NCBI GenBank assembly: GCA_911810475.1
Contig: OU461276.1
Coordinates: 3,535,501-3,599,500 of the forward strand
Reading direction: 5' to 3'
DNA: 64,000 nucleotides
Origin: Candidatus Celerinatantimonas neptuna
GTDB lineage: Bacteria; Pseudomonadota; Gammaproteobacteria; Enterobacterales; Celerinatantimonadaceae
A program made the translations under genes and the position numbers. Below, piece after piece: positions 20,254-31,103 of the stretch; position 1 is the first letter of the stretch, and each line of letters starts with the position of its first letter. The notes under the pieces were generated by a model that was not told the DNA's origin, ran no database searches, and saw nothing but the letters and a program-made list of their open reading frames with translations.

Positions 20254-22032
20254 TCAATATCCCATTGCAGCACCAGCAGGGCGCCTGGCATCACTGGCAC
20301 CATAAAGATATCCGGCTCTGATTTTTCCTGAAACCGCCGAGTCATTTCCGGAACTGGCAACCTGGCCTGATTTTTTCGGAAGACCAACCATAATTAACTC
20401 AGTTGCCCCCCATGGGGTTTGCTGAACCATATTATATCCCATTTGTTTAAGACGGGCTAAAGTATCCGGTGATAGTCCCCGAGTCTCGTAGAATACTTTA
20501 TCCGGAAGCCATTGATGATGGATGCGCGGTGCATTAACCGCCTCTTGAGGGCCCATTCCAAAATCAATGATGTTGATGACTGTTTCCAGCGTTATTGTAA
20601 TGATTCGTGAACCACCAGGTGAACCGACAACCAAAAAGACATGTCCATCTTTGGTGACAATAGTTGGAGACATCGAAGATAACGGGCGTTTTCCTGGTGC
20701 GATTGAATTCACTTTTCCTTGAACCAGCCCATACATATTTTTGGCGCCGACTTTACTGGTAAAATCGTCCATTTCATCATTCAGGAAAAATCCAGCATGA
20801 GGTGCCATGACTCCTGCTCCAAAACGGCCATTGATTGTATACGTTGTAGATACAGCATTGCCTTTACTGTCAACGATTGAATAATGCGTCGTTTCAGGTT
20901 TCTCATGGGGCCAGACTCCGGGGTGGAGTTTTGCTGAGTTACCTGCTTTATCTGGCAAAATTTGCGAGCGGATCTCTTTTGCATATTTGAGACTCAGGAG
21001 TCGTTTTAAAGGAACATGCACAAAATCAGGATCACCTAATAACGTGTTTCTGTCGACATATGCATGGCGCATAGCTTCGACCATGTAATGAATTGCCTGA
21101 GATGATCCGTAGCCCATAGATTTAAGATCGTAACCTGACAGAATGTTTAATATCTCGCACATTGTTGTGCCGCCAGAACTTGGTGGTGGTGCAGAAATAA
21201 ATTGATAACCGCGATAATTGCACTGAACTGGAGTGCGTTCAACCGCACGATAGTCAGCGAAGTCTTTGGCTGTAATAATACCACCATGCTGTTTCGATGC
21301 TTTTTCAACCTCCTTTGGAATCATCCCCTGATAAAATGCTTTAGGGCCTGATTTAGCGATAGCTGTTAACGTATCAGCTAAGTGTTTTTGAACCAGTCTG
21401 TCACCTGGTCGCAGCGGGTTACCATCAGGTCGTAAGAAAATCTTTGCAGCTTGGGTATCATGATGAAATGTGGCGAGTTTGGTATCTAAAATATCAGTAT
21501 CAGCCCGGGTCAAAATAAATCCGTTACGCGCTAGTTTAATGGCTGGAGCCATGATTTGAGCACGGGTTAGTTTTCCACTTCCATATCGTTTTAACGCTAA
21601 ACTTAATCCGCGTACTGTCCCAGGGACACCAACAGCCAGATAACCATGTAGACTGGCTCCTTTAACTAGATTGCCGTTAGCATCCTGATACATGGTTGCT
21701 GTGGAGGCGGTAGGCGCTTTTTCACGAAAATCAATAAATGTGTCTTTGCCGTTGGCCAGATGAATTGTCATGAATCCACCTCCGCCGATATTACCGCAGC
21801 AGGGATTGACGACCGCTTGAGCGTAACCAACGGCTACGGCTGCATCAATAGCATTTCCGCCCATCTTTAAAATTTGGAGACCTGCTTGTGAAGCGAGTCG
21901 CTGCGAAGTGACGACCATTCCATGACGGGCTTCAACAGCCGGGAGCGATGCACTGTAAATGGGAATTACTGATTGGAATAAAATTAGCGGGATAAACAAC
22001 CGTATAAATCGTATTAACTTTTTCATAATCAT
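20254..22032 (-). CDS. ggt: Gamma-glutamyltransferase, periplasmic
   Basis: Cleaves gamma-glutamyl bonds of glutathione and transfers or hydrolyses the glutamyl group. An N-terminal signal peptide ends near residue 28 (IYSASLPAVEA). The autocleavage and nucleophile threonine is in ETTHYSIVD at about residue 380, dividing large and small subunits. GRFGAGVMAP, NDEMDDF, LSSMSPTIV and GSPGGSRI are conserved small-subunit motifs. At 592 residues it matches the E. coli enzyme (580). An ATG six bases downstream is an alternative start. Confidence 0.95.
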   Translation of the reverse strand: MIMKKLIRFIRLFIPLILFQSVIPIYSASLPAVEARHGMVVTSQRLASQAGLQILKMGGNAIDAAVAVGYAQAVVNPCCGNIGGGGFMTIHLANGKDTFIDFREKAPTASTATMYQDANGNLVKGASLHGYLAVGVPGTVRGLSLALKRYGSGKLTRAQIMAPAIKLARNGFILTRADTDILDTKLATFHHDTQAAKIFLRPDGNPLRPGDRLVQKHLADTLTAIAKSGPKAFYQGMIPKEVEKASKQHGGIITAKDFADYRAVERTPVQCNYRGYQFISAPPPSSGGTTMCEILNILSGYDLKSMGYGSSQAIHYMVEAMRHAYVDRNTLLGDPDFVHVPLKRLLSLKYAKEIRSQILPDKAGNSAKLHPGVWPHEKPETTHYSIVDSKGNAVSTTYTINGRFGAGVMAPHAGFFLNDEMDDFTSKVGAKNMYGLVQGKVNSIAPGKRPLSSMSPTIVTKDGHVFLVVGSPGGSRIITITLETVINIIDFGMGPQEAVNAPRIHHQWLPDKVFYETRGLSPDTLARLKQMGYNMVQQTPWGATELIMVGLPKKSGQVASSGNDSAVSGKIRAGYLYGASDARRPAGAAMGY

Positions 22033-22311
22033 CCTTTGATGTTGTGTTGTTATATTGATGTCAGTACTTCTGTACAGATGCTTCTGTTTCTTTTTGGTTA
22101 CATTATGCTCAAAATAGATCTTGATTGATTTAATTATATTTTTATAAATACAGAGTGGAAGCGTTTTTGTAGTGGAATATAAATATTTCTATTCTGAAAC
22201 ATTTGTAATAAATGTTACTACATTGAATAATAGTCACGTCATGGATTTGAATTTGAGCATGACATCGCTTTTCATCACAGCCATTGGCTGGTTTAATTCA
22301 GGATTTTTAAA

Positions 22312-23340
22312 ATGATTACCTTAGGAGAATACATCGTTTCCAAACAGCATCGTTTCCCGGAAGCTTCTGGGGAATTGACTCAATTGCTTGGTTCGATTCG
22401 TCTGGCTGCAAAGGTTGTTAACCGTGAAATCAACAAGGCTGGCCTGGTTGATATTATTGGTGCCACGGGAGCAGAAAACATACAGGGCGAAGCTCAGCAG
22501 AAGCTTGATCTGTATGCCAATGAAAAATTTAAAGCAGCGCTTGAAGCGCGTGGTGAGGTTTGCGGTGTTGCTTCTGAAGAAGAAGAAAACTTCATTATTT
22601 TTAACGGCGAAAAACAAAGTCGAAGCAAATATGTTGTGCTGATGGACCCCCTTGATGGTTCCTCAAATATTGATGTAAATGTGACTGTCGGAACAATTTT
22701 TTCTATTTACAAACGCATAACTCCTGTTGGTACGGCTGTAACTCTCGATGATTTTCTTCAGCCGGGTAATCAACAGGTTGCCGCAGGTTATGTTGTTTAC
22801 GGTTCATCGACCATGCTGGTTTATACAACAGGGCATGGTGTGCATGGTTTTACTTGCGATCCGTCTTTAGGTGTTTTTTATCTTTCCCATGAAAATATGA
22901 CAATTCCGCAAGATGGGACGATTTATTCAATCAACGAAGGGAACTATATTAAGTTTCCTGATGGCGTGAAAAAATATATTAAATATTGCCAGGAACGTGA
23001 TCAAGATACGCATCGCCCTTATACATCTCGTTATATTGGATCATTAGTTGCGGATTTTCACCGAAACCTGATTAAAGGGGGGCTATATATTTATCCTTCA
23101 TATGCCGGTGCAGCCAAGGGGAAATTACGTCTGCTTTATGAATGTAATCCAATGGCTTTTTTAGCAGAACAAGCAGGAGGTAAAGCGACAGATGGTTTCA
23201 GGCGTATATTAGATATACAACCCTCAGAACTACATGAACGAACTCCATTTTTCTGCGGAAGTACTAAAATGGTGAATATGGCAGACGATTTTATGCGTAA
23301 ATATTCATCTGAAGATGATCCAACTCAGCATAATCTATAA
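22312..23340 (+). CDS. fbp: Fructose-1,6-bisphosphatase class 1
   Basis: Gluconeogenic hydrolysis of fructose 1,6-bisphosphate to fructose 6-phosphate. The metal-binding signature [13 protein letters not shown] is intact, and [25 protein letters not shown]-type C-terminal residues follow in the expected order. Length is 342 residues against 332 in E. coli. Its 3' end overlaps the convergent DUF1853 gene by six bases. Confidence 0.96.
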   Translation: MITLGEYIVSKQHRFPEASGELTQLLGSIRLAAKVVNREINKAGLVDIIGATGAENIQGEAQQKLDLYANEKFKAALEARGEVCGVASEEEENFIIFNGEKQSRSKYVVLMDPLDGSSNIDVNVTVGTIFSIYKRITPVGTAVTLDDFLQPGNQQVAAGYVVYGSSTMLVYTTGHGVHGFTCDPSLGVFYLSHENMTIPQDGTIYSINEGNYIKFPDGVKKYIKYCQERDQDTHRPYTSRYIGSLVADFHRNLIKGGLYIYPSYAGAAKGKLRLLYECNPMAFLAEQAGGKATDGFRRILDIQPSELHERTPFFCGSTKMVNMADDFMRKYSSEDDPTQHNL

Positions 23341-24078
23341 GAATGGCCAGCATTCAGGGGTCAGCATTATTTGCTGGCCTCGACCATATATCATGGTGGT
23401 TTTACTGATAGTTTCAGGCAATACAGCTTCAGGAGCCAAATGGGGAGTTAGCCAATATTGACGTTCTACGGGTTTAAATGCGTGACGTTCCTGATAAGTT
23501 AACTGGCTATTTCTCATCCATATACCATCAGATGGTTTGGTTCCTGCTTCAAATAAACGCCCTTGTAAGATCAGTTTTTGACTAAATCGGTATTTTGGAT
23601 AGCGTGCTTTCATTTTCTGGATCTGGGGGTGAAACCCCATAGGTAGCTGATGGTTGAGTAAACGAGCCACCTTTTTGCTGAGCTGATCTTTAGGATCAGG
23701 CCCTAGCCATCCTTGCCAGCCATTCTCAAAAAAATGAAGATAAAATTTGATGGCTATTTCAAAGTGAATTACTTGCTGTGAATCATGGTCTGCAACGAGA
23801 AAATCGATGGCTCCGCAAGTTTGTTTATTTTCAATCACCTGGTGATTATGAGCGAGTAGCTCCCATGCTCTGTATTGCTTAATGATTTCAATCCACAATT
23901 GTTCATACCACAAACCTAATCGATGATTATAACCAGGTAATGGCAACTGGCTTAATTCGATATTCTGGCTGATTTGTCGTAGTTCTTCCTGCGTGACCAG
24001 ATGCGGTAAAAAATCGAGTAGTGGGGGTGAACTCAGGCAGTAACGATAGTTTTCTAAGCCAGTTGATTTTTCAGGCAT
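23335..24078 (-). CDS. DUF1853 family protein, nuclease-like
   Basis: 247-residue protein of the DUF1853 family, whose members have a PD-(D/E)XK nuclease-like core. The core is visible as [11 protein letters not shown] followed by [12 protein letters not shown], giving the D...E-x-K arrangement. No enzymatic activity is established to my knowledge. The tail [11 protein letters not shown] and [16 protein letters not shown] are typical. It overlaps the fbp stop by six bases and is divergent from the NIF3 gene. Confidence 0.75.
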   Translation of the reverse strand: MPEKSTGLENYRYCLSSPPLLDFLPHLVTQEELRQISQNIELSQLPLPGYNHRLGLWYEQLWIEIIKQYRAWELLAHNHQVIENKQTCGAIDFLVADHDSQQVIHFEIAIKFYLHFFENGWQGWLGPDPKDQLSKKVARLLNHQLPMGFHPQIQKMKARYPKYRFSQKLILQGRLFEAGTKPSDGIWMRNSQLTYQERHAFKPVERQYWLTPHLAPEAVLPETISKTTMIYGRGQQIMLTPECWPFL

Positions 24079-24164
24079 TTTAAGCTCGCAAAGTTTGAGG
24101 TTGTTGCACCATCTTTAAGTTAATTTTAACATGTCTCTCTGATTTGAAAACTAAAGGCCAGCTC

Positions 24165-24920
24165 ATGAATCCATTCCGCCTGCAAAATATTTTAAATGAA
24201 AAATTAAGTGCCTTATCGATTAAAGACTATTGCCCCAATGGATTACAAATTGAAGGTCGAAACGAGATAAACCGAATTGTGACGGGAGTAACTGCCAGCC
24301 AGGCTTTGATTGATCAGGCTATTGAGCAAGAGGCAGATGCATTGCTGGTTCATCACGGTTATTTTTGGAAAGGCGAATCTCAAGTTCTGACTCATATGAA
24401 AGGAAGGAGGATTGCATCTTTACTGGGACATCAGATAAATTTGCTTGCTTATCATCTTCCCTTAGATATTCATACTGAACTGGGCAACAACGCACAATTA
24501 GCGGCTCGGTTAGACATTAAAATCCGTAGAACGTTGGAACCATGGGATAAGTGGAGTGTTGCTGTCGTTGGGGAATTAACCAATGCCCGAGAGGGGAGTG
24601 AAATTGCGGCTATGATTGAAAAAAGCTTGCAACGTAAACCATTACATATTCAAGGCCATCAACGGCCGATCAAAAAAATAGGTATTTGTACCGGTGGTGG
24701 GCAAAGTTATCTTTCTTTGGCAGCAGAGCAGGGGCTCGATGCCTTTATCAGTGGTGAAATTTCTGAGCAAACGACTCATATTGCTCGTGAGATGGGAATC
24801 GATTATTTTTCTTGTGGACATCATGCAACAGAACGATATGGTGTAAAGGCGTTAGGTGAATGGTTAAGTGATGAACATAGTCTGGATGTCCGTTTTATTG
24901 ATATTGATAATCCGGTATAG
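24165..24920 (+). CDS. NIF3/YbgI family dinuclear metal protein
   Basis: 251-residue NIF3 family protein (E. coli YbgI/DUF34). The dinuclear metal ligands are visible in LLVHHGYFWKG, AYHLPLDIH and SCGHHATERYGV. Often annotated as GTP cyclohydrolase 1 type 2, but that activity is doubtful for the family; roles in metal handling or endonuclease VIII association have been proposed. The ATG at 24165, with AAGG upstream, gives the usual N terminus; an upstream TTG in frame is rejected. Confidence 0.88.
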   Translation: MNPFRLQNILNEKLSALSIKDYCPNGLQIEGRNEINRIVTGVTASQALIDQAIEQEADALLVHHGYFWKGESQVLTHMKGRRIASLLGHQINLLAYHLPLDIHTELGNNAQLAARLDIKIRRTLEPWDKWSVAVVGELTNAREGSEIAAMIEKSLQRKPLHIQGHQRPIKKIGICTGGGQSYLSLAAEQGLDAFISGEISEQTTHIAREMGIDYFSCGHHATERYGVKALGEWLSDEHSLDVRFIDIDNPV

Positions 24921-24998
24921 CTCTCTTTATGGTAAATGAGATTACACTTAAATCTGGCCTGAATTTTTACCTTAAAGGGCGTTTATTTCGGATTGAGA

Positions 24999-26333
24999 TC
25001 AATTTAATTTCTTTGGCTCAGCAACCAGCGACATTCCAAGGGAAATGACATAAGGTAAAAAAGTTTTGGGGGCGCCTAGAACCCCCAGCTGAACGGGTTG
25101 CTCGGTATAATAGGTTTGCCATGTTGCTAATAGTTGCTCATCGGCCACTAATTCCTGCCAGACTGTCAGTGGAATCAGAATCTGTGAAATTCCATTTAAT
25201 TCAGTTGAGTTGAGAAGTTGTGTGACAGAGCGGGGGATCCAACAGATACATATATCCATGGCAATTAATTCAATGATTGCTGCAATTAATTCATCTTGGG
25301 GCGGACGGCCTCTGAAGACGACGATAAGTTGAGATGCCTGTAATTGATATATGGACATTAGTTTTTGAACAGCCTGATCAATCTGCGATAAACCAGACTC
25401 TTGACATAAACGTTCCCAATCAACATAAAAACGTTTAATTCGTGACATCTTGCGTGGTGGCCAGCTAAATATGGCATAAGGTTCAGAGGTACCTAGCTGA
25501 TAAACGTATCCGGCCTGTTGATCATTAATGACTGCTCTATGATTGAGCCAGCGTAGATATCGCCTGTAATAACGAACAATCACTAGCCCTAATTCATTCT
25601 CAACCTTTTCTTGATTAATCGTTGCCAGAATATTCAGCTTATAATGGCTCGCGAAATAGCGACAGCTCTGGACTAAAAGAGTCTGTTTGCCATCAATTAA
25701 AAAGAGCACAGGTAATTGTGGATGTTTTTGAGCTAAAAATAACAATTCATCTTTCAGCTGAGGGTTCTGATCAGAGCAGGCAATGAGTGCTGCTAATGGG
25801 GGAGATGACTGATTCATCTGTTCAACCGGAATAATAAATTGCTTTTGAGTCTCTGAAAGCAAGCGTTTTACATCGGAGATATGGCTTGATGAAACCGCTA
25901 ACTGACCATTAACTAACCAGTTTTTGTAATCAGTTATGAGTTTCTGGTTCCAAAAAAGGAGTTCCTGCATTAATTCATGATGCGTTGAACTGTATTGAAA
26001 ATCGGGGAAATCAGCTAGCATTTCCGGTACAAGGCCATAAACAAAAATTTGAGCCTGCTCGAGATTCAACAGTAAATTAGAGAGAAGGTAAAAGTGAGGA
26101 TCTGTAAATTGCTGCCCACAAAGAATAACCGCGTCAATATCCGTATCATTAAGTAAATAGGCAATTAATTCTTCAATATTCTGACACTGAATAATTTGTA
26201 CATCATCCAGATCGAGCTCCAGATAATCGCCAACATTCACAATTCGCAAAATCGTATGGACACCGGTTGTTTGAACCGGTGCCATTAATAATGCTAACTC
26301 TTCCTTAAGTAATGTCGGTATTCGATCACTCAT
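24999..26333 (-). CDS. Uncharacterised 444-residue protein coupled to purT
   Basis: I do not recognise a family. The first 330 residues show alternating beta strands and amphipathic helices ([27 protein letters not shown]), like two degenerate receiver-like alpha/beta domains without a clear Asp phosphorylation site. The last 110 residues ([30 protein letters not shown]) may be a third alpha/beta unit. There is no signal peptide or membrane helix. The ATG overlaps the purT stop (ATGA at 26330-26333), so translation is coupled to purT. Codon use and composition match the backbone. Confidence 0.6.
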   Translation of the reverse strand: MSDRIPTLLKEELALLMAPVQTTGVHTILRIVNVGDYLELDLDDVQIIQCQNIEELIAYLLNDTDIDAVILCGQQFTDPHFYLLSNLLLNLEQAQIFVYGLVPEMLADFPDFQYSSTHHELMQELLFWNQKLITDYKNWLVNGQLAVSSSHISDVKRLLSETQKQFIIPVEQMNQSSPPLAALIACSDQNPQLKDELLFLAQKHPQLPVLFLIDGKQTLLVQSCRYFASHYKLNILATINQEKVENELGLVIVRYYRRYLRWLNHRAVINDQQAGYVYQLGTSEPYAIFSWPPRKMSRIKRFYVDWERLCQESGLSQIDQAVQKLMSIYQLQASQLIVVFRGRPPQDELIAAIIELIAMDICICWIPRSVTQLLNSTELNGISQILIPLTVWQELVADEQLLATWQTYYTEQPVQLGVLGAPKTFLPYVISLGMSLVAEPKKLN

Positions 26334-27511
26334 TCATACACAATTTTTATCTCATTTATTACTTTTGTAACATTTCTGACCGATTCTTCAACTGTTTCTG
26401 CTCGTCCAAGTGCGACACCCAATCGTCGTACACCGTCGATTTCAGGTTTCCCGAACAGACGAAGTTGTGTATCTGGAATTTTTAACGCTGACTCTAACCC
26501 ATTGAAACTAATTGACTTTGATATACCTTTCCCTAATAAAACAGCAGAGGCTGCAGGGCCATATTGATAAATAGAGCCAATTGGAAAGCCAAGAATCGCA
26601 CGAACATGTAAGGCAAATTCTGAAAGATCTTGAGAGATCATTGTGACCATTCCGGTATCATGTGGCCGGGGGGACACTTCACTGAAATAGATTTCATTGC
26701 CTTTAATAAACAATTCAACTCCAAAAACACCATAACCACCTAAAGCATCGACGACAGATTGAGCAATATGATGTGCTTTTTTCAGAACAGATGGAGCCAT
26801 TTGTTGGGGTTGCCAGGATTCACGGTAATCACCATTTTCCTGACGATGCCCGATAGGAGCACAAAAATGCACACCATCGACAGCGCGAACAGTTAATAGA
26901 GTAATTTCATAATCGAATTTGACAAAACCCTCGACGATGACTTTCCCTACACCAGCTCGCCCACCAGATTGAGCATATTCCCAGGCCTTTGTGAGTTCAC
27001 TGTCATTTCGAACAATAGATTGCCCTTTACCCGAAGAGCTCATGACCGGTTTAATAACAAATGGATAACCAACTGATTGTGCTGCCTGAGTATATTCTTG
27101 CTCAGTTGTTGCAAATCGGTAAGGTGATGTTGGCAACTTAAGTGTTTCGGCAGCAAGTCGTCGAATACCCTCGCGATTCATTGTTAAAGATGTTGCTTTT
27201 GCTGTCGGGACAACACAAAATCCGTCCTTTTCAAGTTTAACTAACTGGTCAGTTGCTATTGCTTCGATTTCAGGAATAATAAAATCAGGTTTTTCTTGTT
27301 CAATCAAAGATGCCAGAGCGTTTCCATCTAGCATGTCAATGACATAATGTCGGTGGGCAAGCTGCATAGCCGGTGCATTTTTGTACCGGTCGACAGCGAT
27401 GACTTCAATGCCATAACGTTGAAATTCAATGGCGACTTCCTTGCCAAGTTCACCAGAACCCAGAAGCATAGCTTTTGTTGCAGATGGGCTTAAGGCTGTG
27501 CCTAAATTCAT
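26330..27511 (-). CDS. purT: Formate-dependent phosphoribosylglycinamide formyltransferase 2
   Basis: Alternative third step of purine synthesis: GAR + formate + ATP to formyl-GAR. The N-terminal [14 protein letters not shown] nucleotide fold, central ATP-grasp residues SSGKGQSIV and [13 protein letters not shown] are all present. At 393 residues it is the size of E. coli PurT (392). A leftward gene of unknown function overlaps its stop. I found no canonical PurR operator upstream. Confidence 0.96.
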   Translation of the reverse strand: MNLGTALSPSATKAMLLGSGELGKEVAIEFQRYGIEVIAVDRYKNAPAMQLAHRHYVIDMLDGNALASLIEQEKPDFIIPEIEAIATDQLVKLEKDGFCVVPTAKATSLTMNREGIRRLAAETLKLPTSPYRFATTEQEYTQAAQSVGYPFVIKPVMSSSGKGQSIVRNDSELTKAWEYAQSGGRAGVGKVIVEGFVKFDYEITLLTVRAVDGVHFCAPIGHRQENGDYRESWQPQQMAPSVLKKAHHIAQSVVDALGGYGVFGVELFIKGNEIYFSEVSPRPHDTGMVTMISQDLSEFALHVRAILGFPIGSIYQYGPAASAVLLGKGISKSISFNGLESALKIPDTQLRLFGKPEIDGVRRLGVALGRAETVEESVRNVTKVINEIKIVYE

Positions 27512-27694
27512 ATGATGGATACTCCAGTCTTGATTTGGGGGAGTTGATTATTTTCTGATTTAAATGCCAGAGAATTATAGAGGCTTGTTCGAATGCAGGC
27601 TAGGGGCTTTATAGAGGGTGGTTGTTTTTGCAGCAAGTACGGTTTTTCAAGGACATTTAAACGCATATTGTGTTTTGCTGGCGGTGGCCAACCG

Positions 27695-27733
27695 ACTCAT
27701 ATCATATGCTAAAGCTTCGCATATGATATGAGT
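27695..27733. repeat. Perfect 15-bp inverted repeat
   Basis: ACTCATATCATATGC is followed after nine bases by its exact reverse complement, in the gap between the end of aaeB and the start of purT. No T-run follows on either strand, so it is not a classical terminator. Confidence 0.7.
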
Positions 27734-27801
27734 CCTAAATGCATTTAATCTGAATGAAACTCAATTATTAATAAATAAATTAATAAACAAAGCTCTGGTT
27801 T

Positions 27802-29850
27802 TTAGCTTGTTTCCTGAACAATCTCTGCTGTTCTTTGAAAACTCAAATCAAGCCTTTCAAATAATCCCTGAATAATTTTTATTTGGGGATTATTCGTGCA
27901 GTGTTGATGAATCGTTTCTAGCAACTGTTCACAGACGTGTTGATAGTCCTGAGTATAGTGACCTTTTGAGCAGTCAATATACGCAGTCGCCATGGCTTTT
28001 TGCCACTCGGATAAAGAAATGCGTTTTCCAGCAGGTTGAATGCTTTCTAATAACCGTTCAAGGCGAACAAAAATATGTCCCAAATTTAATCCAGTTAACC
28101 CAATATCGGTTAAATGCCGACTTGTTGAGCCCTGGTCATAATATGTGATCCGTAACAGACGATCTGCCATGCGTCGGTTAAACCATTGCTCGGGGTCCTT
28201 TTGTTGATGAATATTAAGTAGATCCCTATAGGTTGATTTAAGAAGTCTTGCCTGCATTAACCGTTGACTAGGACCTTCAATGAGCTTAAATAACCAATAT
28301 AAGATCATGACACCAATCCAGATCCCCATTGCACTACTTAAGGTCAAGTTGATTGAAAATGGCGTTGTCATATTTCTTGCCGGACGCACTAACACGATAT
28401 AAGAAAGACAAAAACCTAATCCATAAGGAAGTGTTGGACGATTTGCCATAGCCAATAGCCCTATAAACAGTGGACTACAAAGGATCAGAATCAACTCGAC
28501 AATATCGCCACTACTTTGAGCAATAAGATTAAGTGTATAAAAAATTGAAACAGGAATGGCAATTGCTGTTCCAATTAGTATTTTGCGAAAGACAGACCCT
28601 AATAGCATCTGTGGGTGCTGAGCAAACATGATTGAAAAAATAACAGGTAGAATCATTAACATTAATGCGGCGTAAGAACCGGTGTTCAACCAGACAAAAA
28701 CGCCAAATAAAAATGATAGACTGGTGCGAATACCTGTGGTTAATCCAAGTAAAGGATCACGATAGGGGCGCAATTTAGGCGCGTGTAGTTTAATTGAATT
28801 CTGTTGTTCAAGAGCCTGATAAGATTTGAGTAAAATAACCAAATCCGCACTAAATTCTATGGCTGTTTTAAGAAGTCTGGATTCCAGAGGGGTTTCACTG
28901 ACACGTCCTAAACGATAATGGATAAGTGCCTGATGTTGGCTCTTTGCACAGTGATAACAAGATTCAAAATCGCCTGTTTGACTCATAAATATGAAATTTT
29001 TCCGTAAGTTATCGAGCAATGCTTTCAGTGATTCTGTTTGTAATTCCGGATGTCTACGTTGCAGGCGGCCAAAAATCTGTACGACAGACAGCAGCGATAA
29101 TATTTTTTGACAAAGTAAATTAGCTGCACGGGAATGGCCAGGTCCCTGGGGACCTTCGTAAACTACTGCACTGGCGTTATCCCCAACAACAGAGAGTGCA
29201 TGCATAATTGAATCCAGACGTTGATGGCGGTTTTCATGGGTGCCCTCATCAAGATTAAGTTCAATACTTAAGTACTCCAATGTCTGGTTAATGACCTGTT
29301 TTGCTTGATTGCATAAAATATTTTTAACTTTCATCGGCCAGATTAACTGACTAACCGTGCTGGCACATAGAATACCAATGATTATTTCAGTCACCCGGGC
29401 CTGGGCAATATGAAAAATGGATGCGCTTGAGATCTTGGCTGGTATTGCCATTACAATTAATACAATAATAATTGTTGTAAGCCCGGCTATGGCAAATGCA
29501 TAGATAAAATTTGTCTGGCGCACCATAGCCGACATAGCTGCATTAAAGCCGATCCATAATGTGATGACAGCTATGGCTAAGTCAGGGTAAGGCATCAAAT
29601 AATTGAGGATCAGTATGGCCATACAACCACCAATAATTGTTCCACAGATCTGGCAGATTGCTTTTTCAATCACTAAACCGGCCTCCGGCCGGATTTGTAA
29701 GAAAACTGCTGAAATCAGAGCCCAATAAGGTCGTTCTAAGTTAAAAGCCATTGCAATCGTCAATGCCATAGCCATTGCGATCACCCCTTTAATTGCATAC
29801 TGAAGGGAACGGCGATCAGGTATCAGCAGCAGGCTCAGAACAGTCGACAT
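27802..29850 (-). CDS. aaeB: AaeB-like FUSC family aromatic acid efflux subunit
   Basis: Inner-membrane component of an aromatic carboxylic acid exporter. 682 residues with two blocks of five or six helices (about 18-175 and 375-530), each followed by a cytoplasmic domain: the FUSC/AaeB layout. NLERPYWALISAVFLQIRPEAGLVIEKA near the N terminus is the family signature region. It is the last gene of aaeXAB, eight bases after aaeA. Natural substrates in E. coli include p-hydroxybenzoate; here that is inference. Confidence 0.87.
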   Translation of the reverse strand: MSTVLSLLLIPDRRSLQYAIKGVIAMAMALTIAMAFNLERPYWALISAVFLQIRPEAGLVIEKAICQICGTIIGGCMAILILNYLMPYPDLAIAVITLWIGFNAAMSAMVRQTNFIYAFAIAGLTTIIIVLIVMAIPAKISSASIFHIAQARVTEIIIGILCASTVSQLIWPMKVKNILCNQAKQVINQTLEYLSIELNLDEGTHENRHQRLDSIMHALSVVGDNASAVVYEGPQGPGHSRAANLLCQKILSLLSVVQIFGRLQRRHPELQTESLKALLDNLRKNFIFMSQTGDFESCYHCAKSQHQALIHYRLGRVSETPLESRLLKTAIEFSADLVILLKSYQALEQQNSIKLHAPKLRPYRDPLLGLTTGIRTSLSFLFGVFVWLNTGSYAALMLMILPVIFSIMFAQHPQMLLGSVFRKILIGTAIAIPVSIFYTLNLIAQSSGDIVELILILCSPLFIGLLAMANRPTLPYGLGFCLSYIVLVRPARNMTTPFSINLTLSSAMGIWIGVMILYWLFKLIEGPSQRLMQARLLKSTYRDLLNIHQQKDPEQWFNRRMADRLLRITYYDQGSTSRHLTDIGLTGLNLGHIFVRLERLLESIQPAGKRISLSEWQKAMATAYIDCSKGHYTQDYQHVCEQLLETIHQHCTNNPQIKIIQGLFERLDLSFQRTAEIVQETS

Positions 29851-29857
29851 GATTACC

Positions 29858-30718
29858 TCAATCGTTATTCAGATAAATAGACACCGTCATTCCGGCACTT
29901 AATTTCACACCTTTCGGAAGATGATTGATGCGAATATCTACCGGGATCCGCTGAGCTAATCGAACCCAATTGAATGTTTGCTGTACTTTAGGAAGTAATT
30001 GCTGGTTACTGTTGTCATTGTTGTTGGCAATAGCATGTCCAATACTGATAACAGTACCTTGTAGTGGTTTAGCGCCCCCCATCAGAATAATCCGGGCTGT
30101 TTGGCCTTTATGAATTAATTGAAGCTTAGTTTCTTCAAAATAACCGGTGACATAAAAGGAATGAGCTTTAACAATGGCTAAAACGGGTTTGCCGCGGCTA
30201 ACGTAATTATCCTGCTGTAAGCTCAGATTGATTATCGAGCCATCGATTGGTGCGCTCACGCGGGTCCTGGTTAAATTAATTTGAGCTGATTTTAATTCGG
30301 CTTGAGCCAACTGATAATTTGAATAGGCTAGTTTCGTATTAATCCGGGCAGTTTCCAGATCCTCTGCGCTGATCGCTTTCTCCTGCTTTAAGCGCTTTCG
30401 GCGCAGGTATTTATGTTCGGCCAGTTTCCAAGCATAACGCTTATTTTCAACATTTGCTTCATCTTTAGCAAAAGTGGCCTTATAGCGGGCATCATCAACA
30501 ATAAATAGAGATTGGCCTTTTTTAACGGATTGATTATTGGTGACATTCAGATGGGTTACCCAGCCTGAAACATCCGGTGCAATGGTTATGATATTAGCAC
30601 GAACCCGTCCATCCCTTGTCCAGGGGGAATAAAGGTAATAGTTCCAGACCCAACGTCCGGCCAAAATAGCGGCAACAATAATAATCAGTGTGATAAGTAG
30701 TCGTATAAATTTTTTCAT
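29858..30718 (-). CDS. aaeA: AaeA-like membrane fusion (HlyD) subunit
   Basis: 286-residue periplasmic adaptor with one N-terminal membrane anchor (about residues 5-25), a split lipoyl domain (GWVTHLNVTNNQSVKKGQSLF and VSAPIDGSIINLSLQQDNYVSRG), an alpha hairpin between them and a beta-barrel domain. It links AaeB to an outer-membrane channel such as TolC. Six bases separate it from aaeX and eight from aaeB. An AaeR-type LysR regulator is not nearby. Confidence 0.88.
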   Translation of the reverse strand: MKKFIRLLITLIIIVAAILAGRWVWNYYLYSPWTRDGRVRANIITIAPDVSGWVTHLNVTNNQSVKKGQSLFIVDDARYKATFAKDEANVENKRYAWKLAEHKYLRRKRLKQEKAISAEDLETARINTKLAYSNYQLAQAELKSAQINLTRTRVSAPIDGSIINLSLQQDNYVSRGKPVLAIVKAHSFYVTGYFEETKLQLIHKGQTARIILMGGAKPLQGTVISIGHAIANNNDNSNQQLLPKVQQTFNWVRLAQRIPVDIRINHLPKGVKLSAGMTVSIYLNND

Positions 30719-30724
30719 AAAGAA

Positions 30725-30922
30725 TCACTTTCCCAAATACGTGATTAATGCGACATAACACACGAATAGTCCCATTTCGAACCAGGCTGGTTTCCATATG
30801 TGTTGATGTAAATTTAATTTATGCAGCAAAAATCGTGTTGCTGCGGTCAATAAAAAGGCCCCTGGAACAATGATGACTAAAGGGCTAAATAATAATCCGC
30901 CTGCGGCCAGTGCCTTGAACAT
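30725..30922 (-). CDS. aaeX: AaeX small membrane protein (DUF1656)
   Basis: 65 residues with two hydrophobic helices joined by a basic loop (LHKLNLHQHIWKPAWFE), the usual DUF1656 layout. First gene of the aaeXAB operon. Its function in efflux is not established. Confidence 0.85.
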   Translation of the reverse strand: MFKALAAGGLLFSPLVIIVPGAFLLTAATRFLLHKLNLHQHIWKPAWFEMGLFVCYVALITYLGK

Positions 30923-31065
30923 GAAGGTAATGCCTATGAGTAGTTGAGTTTGTTAAAAGGATTAGAAGTATATCTAATTAAGCGATGAGGCTTTAAATGT
31001 ATCATACACATTAAGGTGTTGTATACATAAATTATTAAAAATTAATAACATGTTAAAAATGGATT

Positions 31066-31090
31066 AAGGAAACCTGAGATTGGTTTCCTT
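31066..31090. terminator. Terminator after cdd
   Basis: AAGGAAACC pairs with GGTTTCCTT (9 bp, 7-base loop) 14 bases beyond the cdd stop, with T-rich sequence on both sides. Confidence 0.75.
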
Positions 31091-31103
31091 TTAAATACTA
31101 GAG

